Origin: an uncultured Bacteroidota bacterium
Lineage (GTDB): Bacteria; Bacteroidota; Bacteroidia; Bacteroidales; P3
NCBI GenBank assembly: GCA_902800395.1
Contig: CADCEC010000003.1
Coordinates: 1 to 64,000, forward strand
DNA length: 64,000 nucleotides
Direction: 5' to 3'
Of the stretch, positions 54,484 through 62,683 are shown piece after piece. Under the pieces are notes generated by a model. The model saw nothing but the letters and a program-made list of their open reading frames with translations. It was not told where the DNA came from and searched no databases. Numbering within the stretch: position 1 is the stretch's first letter; every line of letters begins with the position of its first letter. Position numbers and translations under genes: made by a program.

Positions 54484-55467
54484 TTAAACGTTAATCGTTA
54501 CCTTCTCCGGCTTTTTGATGAGCATGGAAAGGAGAACACTGAGGAGGAGGATGGCGAGGATGACGGCCAGGGAGACAAGGGCCGGAATCTCCCATTCGAA
54601 GAACTCGCCACAGATCATCTTCACACCGATGAAGGTGAGCAGCACACCGAGGCCGTAATGCAGCATCCAGAAGCGGTCGGCCACATCGCTCAAGAGGAAG
54701 AAGAGCGAGCGCAATCCCATGATAGCGAAGATGTTGGAGGTGTAGACGATGACCGGATTCTTGGTCACCGAGAAGACGGCCGGAATGGAGTCGACAGCGA
54801 AGATGATGTCGGAAAATTCGATGACGAGCAGCACGAGGAAAAGAGGGGTCATCAGCCACTTGCCGTTTTCGTGGATGAAGAAGTCGTGCCCATGGCTCTT
54901 GGTGGTGACGGGGAAATGCTTGGAGGCAAACTTGACGATGGGGTGGTTCTCGGTATCCACACGCTCGTCGCCCTTGTCGAGGAACATCTTCACACCGCTG
55001 TAAATCAGTATCACACCGAAGACCGCCAGCAGCCAGGCGAACTGGCTGATGAGTCCTGCGAGGGCGAAGATGAAGATAAACCTCAGCACGATGGCACCGA
55101 AGATGCCCCAGAAGAGCACGCGATGGTAGTACTCCTTCTGAATGCCGAAGGAGACGAAAATCATGATCATCACGAAGATATTGTCTATCGAGAGGCTCTC
55201 CTCGAGGAAATAGCCGGCCAGGAACTCGGAGACCATCTCGCCACGGTAGGCTTGGAGGTCGGTGACCGAGGCATCGGGCGGCATCATCCAGTCGCCAAAG
55301 AAGTAGACCAGTACAGCGAATCCCATGGCCAGGGAGACCCAGATGGCGGTCCAGATGGCGGCCTCCTTCACGCTCACCACCTTGTCTTTTTTATGGAACA
55401 CAAAGAGGTCGAGCATCAGCATCACCACGACGAAAACCATGAACAACCCGAAAAACAATCCGTTCAT
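54484..55467 (-). CDS. TerC family membrane protein
   Basis: A 327-residue polytopic protein with about eight to nine hydrophobic helices. TerC landmarks: 'EFLAGYFLEESLSIDNIFVM', 'VIEFSDIIFAVDSIPAVFSV' and 'SNIFAIMGLRSLFFLLSDVA', whose intramembrane Asp/Glu residues fit metal (Mn-type) transport proposed for TerC/Alx proteins. The name comes from tellurite resistance, but that function is not implied. It diverges from the chromate transporter gene. Confidence 0.93.
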   Translation of the reverse strand: MNGLFFGLFMVFVVVMLMLDLFVFHKKDKVVSVKEAAIWTAIWVSLAMGFAVLVYFFGDWMMPPDASVTDLQAYRGEMVSEFLAGYFLEESLSIDNIFVMIMIFVSFGIQKEYYHRVLFWGIFGAIVLRFIFIFALAGLISQFAWLLAVFGVILIYSGVKMFLDKGDERVDTENHPIVKFASKHFPVTTKSHGHDFFIHENGKWLMTPLFLVLLVIEFSDIIFAVDSIPAVFSVTKNPVIVYTSNIFAIMGLRSLFFLLSDVADRFWMLHYGLGVLLTFIGVKMICGEFFEWEIPALVSLAVILAILLLSVLLSMLIKKPEKVTINV

Positions 55468-55675
55468 ATAATAAAGTTTAACGTTTAACGTTTAAGGTTT
55501 AAAGTTTTGTAAAGGTTATAGGTTAGAGGTTATAGGTTAAAGATTTTTTTTAAAGTTAAAAGTTTAAAGGTTTGCTCCAGCCCTCTGCACATGGCTTTGC
55601 TTGCGTCGCAGGCCGTGACCAGAGGTCAGGCAGAACGTTTAAAGCCATATATTTTAATTTAAAGAAACGCGGAAG
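55468..55675. repeat. Repeat-filled divergent intergenic region
   Basis: Tandem 'gtttaacgtttaa(a/g)' and 'ggttataggtta' units followed by a palindromic-family copy at 55,569-55,635 containing 'tgaccagaggtca'. The latter is nearly repeated at 60,013-60,078. Confidence 0.75.
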
Positions 55676-56248
55676 ATGGCAAAATATTGCGAGCTGTTCA
55701 CAACTTTTTTCAAGGTGGGGACTTTCACCATCGGTGGGGGGTATGCGATGATACCGCTTATCCAGCGCGAGGTGGTGGAGCGTCGCAGGTGGCTGAGTGA
55801 CACGGAGATGCTCGATGTCATAGCCCTCTCGCAGACCATGCCGGGTATCTTGGCAGCGAATATCGCAGCCTTGGTGGGGCAGCGGCTGCGGGGCACCCGT
55901 GGGGCGCTGGTGGCGGTGGCGGGTAACATACTGATGCCCATCGTCTTCATACTGCTCATCGCACTGTTCTTCCGGCAGTTCAAAGACAACCCCACGGTGG
56001 AGGCCATCTTCATGGGCATCCGTCCGGCCGTGGTGGCGCTGATAGCCGCTCCGGTGTTCACGTTGGCCCGCAAGGCCGGAGTGACGATAAAGACCGTGTG
56101 GATACCCATCCTCGCCGCTCTCCTCATCTCCCTCTTCGGCATCAGCCCCATCCTCGTCATCCTCGCAGCAATCCTTCTCGGTGGACTTTTTGGCCTCACG
56201 GCGGGGAGGGATAGCCTGAAGGCTAGAAATCATAGAAAATCCAAATAA
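55676..56248 (+). CDS. Chromate transporter half, first
   Basis: A 190-residue single-domain (short-chain) chromate transporter family protein. Seen: 'FFKVGTFTIGGGYAMIPLIQ', 'ALSQTMPGILAANIAALVG' and several hydrophobic helices. Partners of this type work as pairs with a second half; the second half is at 57,233, about 1 kb away instead of adjacent. Its last ~15 residues ('GRDSLKARNHRKSK') are encoded by a sequence repeated at 56,306-56,350, so its original C-terminus was altered by repeat insertion. Confidence 0.88.
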   Translation: MAKYCELFTTFFKVGTFTIGGGYAMIPLIQREVVERRRWLSDTEMLDVIALSQTMPGILAANIAALVGQRLRGTRGALVAVAGNILMPIVFILLIALFFRQFKDNPTVEAIFMGIRPAVVALIAAPVFTLARKAGVTIKTVWIPILAALLISLFGISPILVILAAILLGGLFGLTAGRDSLKARNHRKSK

Positions 56249-56528
56249 AAATCTTAGAAAATAGACATATTATTAATGACGGCGACTGAACACAACAATA
56301 AGATTGCCTCACGGCGGGGAGGGATAGCCTGAAGGCTAGAAATCTAAATAAAAAATCATAGAAAATAGACATGTATAATGATTAGAATAAAGATTTTAAT
56401 TGATTTTAAGAATATTTTTTAACGATTTCTACGCGAAGCGTATCATTAGGGGATTGCCTTCGGCAAGAAATCATAGAAAATCTAAATAAAAATCTTAGAA
56501 AATCAACATATTAATACAATAAAGCAAC
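56191..56528. repeat. Repeat block left of the GxxExxY gene
   Basis: A 40-bp word 'cctcacggcggggagggata...' occurs at 56,196 and 56,307. From 56,354 to about 56,478 lies a ~125-bp unit repeated at 57,001-57,130, containing 'tacgcgaagcgta' palindromes. The gap after the transporter is wholly made of such units. Confidence 0.85.
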
Positions 56529-56951
56529 ATGGACCTTATTGCGGAACATAATAAGAAATACCAGTTCTTTGCTGACATAACAGGCATCGCCATGAAGGTA
56601 TACAACAAATACCATTACGGTTTGTTAGAATCTGCTTATGAAGCTGCAATGAAATATCTGCTAGAACAAGAAGGTTATAAAGTAGAGCGTCAAGTGTTTT
56701 TGCCAATCTATTGGGATGATGTACAGTTGGACCAAACCTACCGTATGGATTTAGTCATCAATGATGAAATAATAGTGGAATTAAAAGCAATAGACTTTAT
56801 AGGGAAAGAACACCGTAGACAACTAAAGAACTATCTAAATATTACACACTTAAAATACGGAATGCTTATCAATTTTTCGCCAGAACGTCTATACAGTGAA
56901 TGGTACGAACTGTACCCTGATGGTGAAATAGATCGAGTTAAACTTATATAA
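56529..56951 (+). CDS. GxxExxY protein
   Basis: A 140-residue member of the GxxExxY family: the name-giving motif is 'GLLESAY', followed by 'YRMDLVINDEIIVELKAID', which looks like a PD-(D/E)XK-type core (Asp, Glu-Leu-Lys), then 'HRRQLKNYLNITHLKYGMLI'. Function unknown; nuclease relationship is inferred. It is AT-rich and sits between the two transporter halves, bounded on both sides by ~125-bp direct repeats, which suggests that it arrived as a unit. Confidence 0.88.
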   Translation: MDLIAEHNKKYQFFADITGIAMKVYNKYHYGLLESAYEAAMKYLLEQEGYKVERQVFLPIYWDDVQLDQTYRMDLVINDEIIVELKAIDFIGKEHRRQLKNYLNITHLKYGMLINFSPERLYSEWYELYPDGEIDRVKLI

Positions 56952-57232
56952 CAGAGGTTTAGGGATTGCCTTCGGCTTATGGGATAGCCTAAAGGATAGA
57001 AATCATAGAAAATAGACATGTATAATGATTAGAATAAAGATTTTGATTGATTTTTAAAATGATTTTGAAAGATTTCTACGCGAAGCGTATCATTAGGGGA
57101 TTGCCTACGGCAAGAAATCACAGAAAATCTTGAACAAAATTAAGAATATGATTTTTACTGATTATTTATTGGATTTTAAAGAAATTTCTACGCGAAGCGT
57201 ATCCATAGCCGAAGGCAAAACAAGAATAGAAG
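56952..57232. repeat. Repeat block right of the GxxExxY gene
   Basis: Contains the right ~125-bp copy (57,001-57,130) and a further partial unit with 'tctacgcgaagcgtatcc' at 57,184-57,205. No gene. Confidence 0.85.
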
Positions 57233-57820
57233 ATGATATTATTTGAGCTGTTTTATACGTTTTTGATGATTGGGGCGTTCACGTTCGGTGGGGGGTACTC
57301 GATGATTGCGCTGATACAGGACGAGGTGGTGACGCACCACGGATGGCTCACCGGTCAGGAGTTCGCTGACATACTGGCTATCAGCCAGATTACCCCCGGA
57401 CCCGTGGGCATCAACACCGCCACCTATGCCGGCTACAGTGCCGTCATCAATGCGGGTCTTCCGGAATGGATGGCCGTGACGGGAGCGGTGGTGGCTTCGC
57501 TGGCCGTCCTCATCCTGCCTGTGGCGCTCATCCTCATCGTGGGACGCTGGCTGCTGAAACGCAAAGATCAGGCACCGTTCGACACCATCTTCAAAGTGCT
57601 GCGGCTCACGGTGATAGGGCTTATCGCTGCTGCCGCACTGTCACTCATGCCCACGGCCTTCTCCCCCACCCCAACGGGAACCGTCACACTGTTCGATTTC
57701 TCATTTTCAGCTTTCAATTTGATCATCTTTGCGGTGGTGTTCGGGCTGTCGCTGTGGAGGAAGGTCTCCCCTATACTGCTCATCGTGGTGTCGGGGGCTG
57801 CAGGACTTTTTCTTTACTAG
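57233..57820 (+). CDS. Chromate transporter half, second
   Basis: A 195-residue short-chain chromate transporter: 'FLMIGAFTFGGGYSMIALIQ', 'ILAISQITPGPVGINTATYAG', then four to five hydrophobic helices. Forms a pair with the protein at 55,676. The members of such families transport anions across the inner membrane; the real substrate here is unknown. Just before it, repeat units replace the normal short gap. Confidence 0.88.
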   Translation: MILFELFYTFLMIGAFTFGGGYSMIALIQDEVVTHHGWLTGQEFADILAISQITPGPVGINTATYAGYSAVINAGLPEWMAVTGAVVASLAVLILPVALILIVGRWLLKRKDQAPFDTIFKVLRLTVIGLIAAAALSLMPTAFSPTPTGTVTLFDFSFSAFNLIIFAVVFGLSLWRKVSPILLIVVSGAAGLFLY

Positions 57821-58172
57821 GAGTGAAAAGGAGTGATAGGGAGTGATAGGACAATAGATGGATTGCATCTAACAATTACAAAATACTAGAAATCAAAATG
57901 ATAACAACTTGTTGAAATTTTTTTGGCAAGTTATCATTTTTTTTTATTAATTTTGCACCTTGATTATTAAAGGTTATAGGTTATTGGTTATAGGTTAAAG
58001 ACTAGTTAAGAGTTAAAAGTTAAAAGTTAAAAGTTTGCTCCACTGCGGTGACTCGCTACAAATAATTCTATTATCAACGGTGCTCGCAGGCATACCACGC
58101 AGGCCGTGACCAAAGGTCAGGCAGAACGTTTAACGGTTAAAGAAAATTAGGAACAAATAAATATATAATACG
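57821..58172. other. Promoter and repeat region upstream of buk
   Basis: Tandem 'ggagtgatag' units just after the transporter, a promoter match (separate entry), then 'gttaaaa' tandem units (about 58,010-58,034) and a palindromic-family copy at about 58,079-58,134. No gene. Confidence 0.7.
57922..57955 (+). promoter_or_regulatory. Putative Bacteroidetes promoter for buk
   Basis: TTTG (57,922-57,925) and TAATTTTG (57,948-57,955) with a 22-bp spacer. The -7 is a full match to TAnnTTTG; the spacing is one or two longer than usual. It is ~215 bp before buk, and repeats fill the leader. Confidence 0.6.
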
Positions 58173-59264
58173 ATGAGTAATAAGAAATACACGTTGGTTA
58201 TCAATCCTGGTGCCACATCGACCAAAGCCGCCATCTACGAAGGCGAGACCGAAGTTTTCACCGAGAACCTCTCCCACCCCATCGAGGAGATCCAGAAGTT
58301 CCACGAAGTAGCGGACCAGTTCGAGTACCGCAAGACCGCCATCCTCGACATGGTGAAGCGCCACGGCGTGAGCACCGACGAGATTGCCGTTGTCATGGGC
58401 CGTGGTGGCCTCACCCGCCCTTGCGAGAGCGGCTGCTACCGCGTGAACGACCTCATGAAAGAGGAGTGCCATGCCGGCATCCAGGGCAAGCATGCCTGCA
58501 ACCTCGGAGCCCTCATCAGCGATGCCATCGCCCGTGAGATTGGCCTCGAGTGCGCCTACATCGCCGACCCCGGCATCGTGGACGAGCGTCCGGAATTCGC
58601 CAAAATCAGCGGCCATCCCGTCTTCGACCTCGACCCCTCGCGCGAGGGTGTCATCTGGCACTGCCTGAACCAGAAGATGACCGGCAAGCTGTATGCCCGT
58701 GAGCTTGGCAAGCACTACGAGGACCTGAACCTCATCATCGCCCACATGGGCGGTGGCGTGAGCGTGGGTGTGCACGAGCACGGCCGCTGTGTGGAAGTGA
58801 ACCGTGCCCTCTGCGGCCTCGGAGCCTTCTCCCCCACCCGTTGCGGCAGCATCAACGCCTCGAAGCTCATCGAGGTGGCCTGCAGCGGCAAATATGACGA
58901 GGCCAAGCTGAAGAAGATGGTCACCGCTGAAGGTGGTTTCGTGGCCTACCTGGGCACCAACGACGCCTACGAGGTGGAGAAGAAAGCCCTCGCTGGCGAC
59001 GAGAAATGCCAGCTCCTGGTGGATGCCTTCACCTATCAGGTCTCCATGGAGATCAGCCGTCTGGCCGCTGTGGTCAAAGGCAAGGTGGATGCCATCATCC
59101 TCACTGGCGGTATCGCCTACAGCAAACCCTGGATGGCTATGATTGAAGAGCGCATCGGCTGGATTGCCCCCGTGAAGATCTACAAGGGCGAGAACGAGAT
59201 GCTGGCCCTCGCCATCTGCGGCAAGGAAGTGCTGGACGGAGTGAAGGTGAAAGAATACAAGTAA
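58173..59264 (+). CDS. buk: Butyrate kinase
   Basis: A 363-residue ASKHA-fold acid kinase: 'YTLVINPGATSTKAAIYEGE' (phosphate 1), 'GRGGLTRPCESGCYRVND', 'NLIIAHMGGGVSVGVHEHGR' and 'DAIILTGGIAYSKPWM' (adenosine site). It interconverts butyrate (or branched-chain acids) and the acyl-phosphate, making ATP. No phosphate butyryltransferase gene is adjacent in the window. Confidence 0.95.
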   Translation: MSNKKYTLVINPGATSTKAAIYEGETEVFTENLSHPIEEIQKFHEVADQFEYRKTAILDMVKRHGVSTDEIAVVMGRGGLTRPCESGCYRVNDLMKEECHAGIQGKHACNLGALISDAIAREIGLECAYIADPGIVDERPEFAKISGHPVFDLDPSREGVIWHCLNQKMTGKLYARELGKHYEDLNLIIAHMGGGVSVGVHEHGRCVEVNRALCGLGAFSPTRCGSINASKLIEVACSGKYDEAKLKKMVTAEGGFVAYLGTNDAYEVEKKALAGDEKCQLLVDAFTYQVSMEISRLAAVVKGKVDAIILTGGIAYSKPWMAMIEERIGWIAPVKIYKGENEMLALAICGKEVLDGVKVKEYK

Positions 59265-59315
59265 AGTTAAAAGTTTAAAGTTTAAAGTTTAAAGTTAGTA
59301 GAGTAGATAAGTAGG

Positions 59316-60011
59316 ATGAAGAAGACATTTTTATTCTTGGCAGTGTGTGCTATGGCGGGCACTGTCTGTGCGCAGAATGTGGAGTTGAAGAGTTTTAACG
59401 ACTCGGCTTCCTATGCCATCGGTCGCGATATCTTCCGCAACTGGGAGCAGCAGCAACTGGGCATCGATGCCCGTATTGCCGGACAGGCCCTCATCGATGC
59501 CGCCAACGGCCAGAGCCGCCTCAACGACCAGCAGGCCTTCCCCCTGCTGCAGCGTTTCCAGAAGGAATTCGAACGCCGTCAGATGGAGCAGGAGGCCCGC
59601 AACAACCCCACCGCCCGTGAGAACATCGAGAAGGGCGAGAAGTTCATGAAGGAAATCGGTAACAACAAGTCGGTCTACACCACCAAGAGCGGTCTGAAAT
59701 ACCGCCGCGTGAAAGAGGGCAACGGCAAGCACCCGAAAGCCACCGACCGCGTGAAGGTGCACTACACCGGCACCCTGATTGACGGAAAGAAGTTCGACAG
59801 CAGTGTCGACCGTGGTGAGCCCCTGACCTTCCCGCTGAACCAGGTCATCCCCGGCTGGACCGAGGGTCTGCAGCTGATGGACGAGGGGTCGAAGTACCTC
59901 CTCTACATCCCCTACAACCTGGGCTACGGCGTCCGTGACATGGGTGACATCCCTGCCGGCTCGACCCTTATCTTCGAAGTGGAACTGCTGGAGATTAATC
60001 CGGAGAAGTAA
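59316..60011 (+). CDS. FKBP-type peptidyl-prolyl isomerase, exported
   Basis: A 231-residue protein with signal peptide 'MKKTFLFLAVCAMAGTVCAQ', an FKBP N-terminal helical dimerisation domain ('SFNDSASYAIGRDIFRNWEQ') and a C-terminal FKBP domain: 'DRVKVHYTGTLIDGKKFDSS', 'VIPGWTEGLQLMDEGSKYLL' and 'IPAGSTLIFEVELLEI'. Likely periplasmic folding catalyst like FkpA/Mip. The leader before it is made of 'gtttaaa' repeats. Confidence 0.95.
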   Translation: MKKTFLFLAVCAMAGTVCAQNVELKSFNDSASYAIGRDIFRNWEQQQLGIDARIAGQALIDAANGQSRLNDQQAFPLLQRFQKEFERRQMEQEARNNPTARENIEKGEKFMKEIGNNKSVYTTKSGLKYRRVKEGNGKHPKATDRVKVHYTGTLIDGKKFDSSVDRGEPLTFPLNQVIPGWTEGLQLMDEGSKYLLYIPYNLGYGVRDMGDIPAGSTLIFEVELLEINPEK

Positions 60012-60106
60012 AGGTTTGCTCCAGCCCTCTGCACGACCTCTGCTTGCGTCGCAGGCCGTGACCGGAGGTCAGGCAGAAAGATTAACGATAAGGCCGTGAA
60101 AAAATC
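60012..60106. repeat. Palindromic repeat between FKBP gene and aroC
   Basis: Copy of the family at 60,013-60,078 with a 'tgaccggaggtca' hairpin, near-identical to 55,569-55,635. It fills most of the gap. Confidence 0.85.
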
Positions 60107-61174
60107 ATGAATACGTTTGGAACGAAGTTCAGACTGACGACCTACGGCGAGTCCCACGGACTCGCCGTAGGTGGCATTATAGACGGCTGCCCGTCGCAGG
60201 TGCGCCTCGATATGGAGGCCATCCGGACCGACCTCGCCCGCAGGAGGCAGGGAGCCTTGCGGCAGGAGGAAGACGAGTTAGAGTGGCTCTCCGGACTCAA
60301 GGACGGGGTCACTCTCGGCACACCTATCGCCTTCACCATCAGGAATAAAGATACGAGGTCGGAGGACTACGACCCGCTGGCCGACTGCTACCGTCCGGGG
60401 CATGCCGACTACACCTACCAGCAGAAATATGGTCTCCGTGACCATCGTGGCGGTGGCCGTGCTTCGGCCCGTGAGACGGTGGCCCGTGTGGTGGCGGGCG
60501 CCATTGCCAAGCAACTCATCGCACCCGTCCAGATCCATGCTGAAATGGAAGTATCCAACTCCTCCCCTGACTTAGGGGAGGTGGACGCCCGAAGGGCGGA
60601 CGGAGGGGTATGTGACACCCACGGAGGTATCGTCAGCTGCCGCATCACCGGCCTGCCGGCCGGCATCGGAGAGCCCATCTTCGGCAAACTGAGTGCCCAA
60701 CTGGCTTCTGCCATGATGTCCATCCCGTCGGCCATAGGCTTCGAGATGGGTATCGGCTTCGCCGCCGCCTCGATGAAAGGCAGCGAATATATCGACCGGT
60801 GGAATGATTGCCTGAGTAAAGATGCGCCAGCCACTCAAACAATCAAGCAATCAAACCTGCCTGACCGCAAGGGAACGGCCTTGAGCACCGCTGAAATAAA
60901 ATCAAATCCTGCGAAAAATCAAGCACTCACTATGACCAACCACTGTGGAGGCATCCAGGGGGGCATCAGCAACGGCATGCCCATCGAGTTCCGTGTGGCG
61001 TTCCATCCCGTGGTCACGCTTCCCCAGCCTGTCGAATGTCTCACCGCTGATGGCGGACTGCGAACCCTGCAAATCTCCGGCCGTCACGACCGCTGTCAGG
61101 TGCCACGAGCCGCAGTGGTGGTGGAAGCAATGGCAGCGATGGTGATAGCAGACTACCTTTTAGTTAATAGATAA
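60107..61174 (+). CDS. aroC: Chorismate synthase with two repeat-encoded inserts
   Basis: A 355-residue chorismate synthase, last step of the shikimate pathway (EPSP to chorismate, FMNH2-dependent). Landmarks: 'FRLTTYGESHGLAVGGIIDG', 'RPGHADYTYQQKYGLRDHRG' and 'GGGRASARETVARV', 'GLPAGIGEPIFGKL', 'NHCGGIQGGISNGMPIEFRV' and 'SGRHDRCQVPRAAVVVEAM'. Two stretches do not belong to the family: ~150-167 ('SSPDLGEVDARRADGGVC'), encoded by a CTCCCC/GGGGAG palindrome, where typical enzymes have a longer native segment; and ~242-275 ('[18 protein letters not shown]' and flanks), near-identical to the insert in ugd. Reading frame and core motifs survive. Activity should be tested before assuming it is functional. 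Confidence 0.93.
   Translation: MNTFGTKFRLTTYGESHGLAVGGIIDGCPSQVRLDMEAIRTDLARRRQGALRQEEDELEWLSGLKDGVTLGTPIAFTIRNKDTRSEDYDPLADCYRPGHADYTYQQKYGLRDHRGGGRASARETVARVVAGAIAKQLIAPVQIHAEMEVSNSSPDLGEVDARRADGGVCDTHGGIVSCRITGLPAGIGEPIFGKLSAQLASAMMSIPSAIGFEMGIGFAAASMKGSEYIDRWNDCLSKDAPATQTIKQSNLPDRKGTALSTAEIKSNPAKNQALTMTNHCGGIQGGISNGMPIEFRVAFHPVVTLPQPVECLTADGGLRTLQISGRHDRCQVPRAAVVVEAMAAMVIADYLLVNR
60560..60610 (+). repeat. Palindromic repeat inside aroC, first insert
   Basis: About 50 bp with 'ctcccctgacttaggggag' (hairpin) then 'acgcccgaagggcggacgg'. This layout resembles a repeat common between Bacteroidetes genes (from memory). In frame. Confidence 0.75.
60832..60929 (+). repeat. In-frame dispersed repeat inside aroC, second insert
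   Basis: Counterpart of the ugd repeat, in the same coding orientation and the same reading frame, so both proteins carry the shared string '[11 protein letters not shown]' followed by 'EIKSN' and 'AKNQ'. Palindromic core at about 60,856-60,892. Confidence 0.92.
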
Positions 61175-61211
61175 TAGATAATAGATAACAGTTAATAGAT
61201 AATAGATAATA
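61160..61211. repeat. Tandem TAATAGA-type repeat after aroC
   Basis: Units of 'taatagataa' span the 3' end of aroC and the gap. The last few aroC codons and its stop fall within the repeat. Confidence 0.85.
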
Positions 61212-61228
61212 GTTTAGAGTTAGGAGAT

Positions 61229-62032
61229 ATGAAGTTGAAAGGATTTTTCATTTTTAATTTTGCATTTTTCATTTTATTAGTCTCTTGCGGGGGGAACAGC
61301 GAGAAGGGGGCTTTCGACCCGAAGAGCGAGTTCGCCCTCGAGGGCACCATACAGGGCGGTGCCGGACAGCGGCTCTGGCTCGAGGAGATGACGCCTGACG
61401 GCTCCTCATTCGTCGACTCCATACCCCTCGATGAGAACGGCAACTTCCGCTACAGTCACAAGCTCCCTTACCGCAGTCTCTACAACCTCCACAGCACCGA
61501 CAACGACTATGTGGTGCTGCTGCCCGACCTGGGCGAGACCGTCAACGTGCAGGGGCAGTGGGGCCAGCTCTCGCTGAGCTACAGCGTCACCGGCTCGCCC
61601 GAGAGCGTGCTGCTCTGGCAGATGCAGGAGTTCTATAACGACGGTTCCTGGGCGCTGAAAGACATCGTGGACACCGCCAACCGCTACGATAGTCTGCTGA
61701 CCTTCAAGGCCATCACGCAGAAACAATACGATGCCAAGAAGGCCGTCACCGACTCCATCTACCGCACCCTCTTCGTAGAGCAACAGGAGTACATCTGCCA
61801 CTTCATCGAGGAGAACAAAGGCTCACTGTCCACCCTCATCGCCCTCTACAAGCCCTTCAACACTCGCGCCCTTATCGACCCACGCGACCCCGGCAGCATC
61901 GACTACTACGACATGGTCCTCGAAGGACTGCAGGAGAAGCTCCCCGACAACCCCCACACCTTGAAATTCAAGAACACCACGGAGCACCTGCGGAGCGCAC
62001 TGGCGCGACAGGAAGAAAACAAAAACAAATAA
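61229..62032 (+). CDS. DUF4369 lipoprotein without thioredoxin domain
   Basis: A 267-residue lipoprotein: signal peptide with lipobox 'FILLVSCGG' (Cys at ~20), then a DUF4369 domain ('FALEGTIQGGAGQRLWLEEM', 'SIPLDENGNFRYSHKLP', 'LLPDLGETVNVQGQWGQLSL'), then a helical part ending 'LPDNPHTLKFKNTTEHLRSA'. Relatives usually continue into a TlpA-like thioredoxin domain at this point; here the protein stops. Outer-membrane or periplasmic side; function unknown. Its signal-peptide codons are 'tttttcatttttaattttgc', like an intergenic repeat. Confidence 0.82.
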   Translation: MKLKGFFIFNFAFFILLVSCGGNSEKGAFDPKSEFALEGTIQGGAGQRLWLEEMTPDGSSFVDSIPLDENGNFRYSHKLPYRSLYNLHSTDNDYVVLLPDLGETVNVQGQWGQLSLSYSVTGSPESVLLWQMQEFYNDGSWALKDIVDTANRYDSLLTFKAITQKQYDAKKAVTDSIYRTLFVEQQEYICHFIEENKGSLSTLIALYKPFNTRALIDPRDPGSIDYYDMVLEGLQEKLPDNPHTLKFKNTTEHLRSALARQEENKNK

Positions 62033-62051
62033 AATATTGTATCTATAATAT

Positions 62052-62657
62052 ATGAGACGACTGATTTTCGCGACGAACAACAAGCATAAAGTCGAGGAGG
62101 TTCGTGCCGCCCTGGGCGGTATGGTGGAGGTGATTACGCTGGCGGAAGCCGGACTCCACGGCGAGATTCCCGAGACTGCCGACACCCTCCAGGGCAACGC
62201 CCTGCAAAAGGCTGAGTGGGTGATTGAACAGTTAAAAGTGAAAAGTGAAAAGTTAAGAGTGGATGGGGTGTTTGCAGACGATACGGGACTGGAGGTGGAG
62301 GCTTTGGATGGCGCTCCGGGCGTCTATTCTGCGAGATATGCCGGTGAACATTGCTCTTTTGACGACAATATCGACAAATTGCTCGCCGCACTCGATGGCA
62401 AGGAGAACCGCAAAGCCGACTTCCGCACGGTCATCTGCTTGATAGAGAACGGCGAAGTGAGGTATTTCGAGGGGCGTGTAGATGGGCAGATTCTGACGGA
62501 GAGGCATACCAATGGCGAGGGTTTTGGTTACGACCCCGTCTTTATGCCGGACCGCTTTGCGGTGAGCTTTGCCGAGATGCCGCTGGAGGTCAAGAACTCC
62601 ATCAGCCACCGCGGCCTCGCCGTAAAAAAACTCAAGGAGTACCTCTTCAACTATTAA
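62052..62657 (+). CDS. rdgB: Non-canonical purine NTP pyrophosphatase (RdgB/HAM1)
   Basis: A 201-residue ITPase that clears dITP/XTP. Landmarks: 'LIFATNNKHKVEEVRAAL', 'FADDTGLEVEALDGAPGVYS' and 'SARYAGEH', 'TNGEGFGYDPVFMPD', and 'NSISHRGLAVKKLKEYL'. Residues ~60-70 ('LKVKSEKLRVDG') are extra relative to the family and are encoded by the repeat 'aaagtgaaaagtgaaaag'. The insert lies just before the DDTGLEV motif, at the surface loop between helix and strand. Confidence 0.93.
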   Translation: MRRLIFATNNKHKVEEVRAALGGMVEVITLAEAGLHGEIPETADTLQGNALQKAEWVIEQLKVKSEKLRVDGVFADDTGLEVEALDGAPGVYSARYAGEHCSFDDNIDKLLAALDGKENRKADFRTVICLIENGEVRYFEGRVDGQILTERHTNGEGFGYDPVFMPDRFAVSFAEMPLEVKNSISHRGLAVKKLKEYLFNY

Positions 62658-62683
62658 CTATTATCTATTAACTTTTAACTACC

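Noticed and set aside
54658..55488. 276-codon plus-strand open frame opposite the TerC gene
   Set aside because: Highly acidic, His/Glu/Asp-rich composition typical of the complement of a hydrophobic gene; the TerC motifs on the minus strand are decisive.
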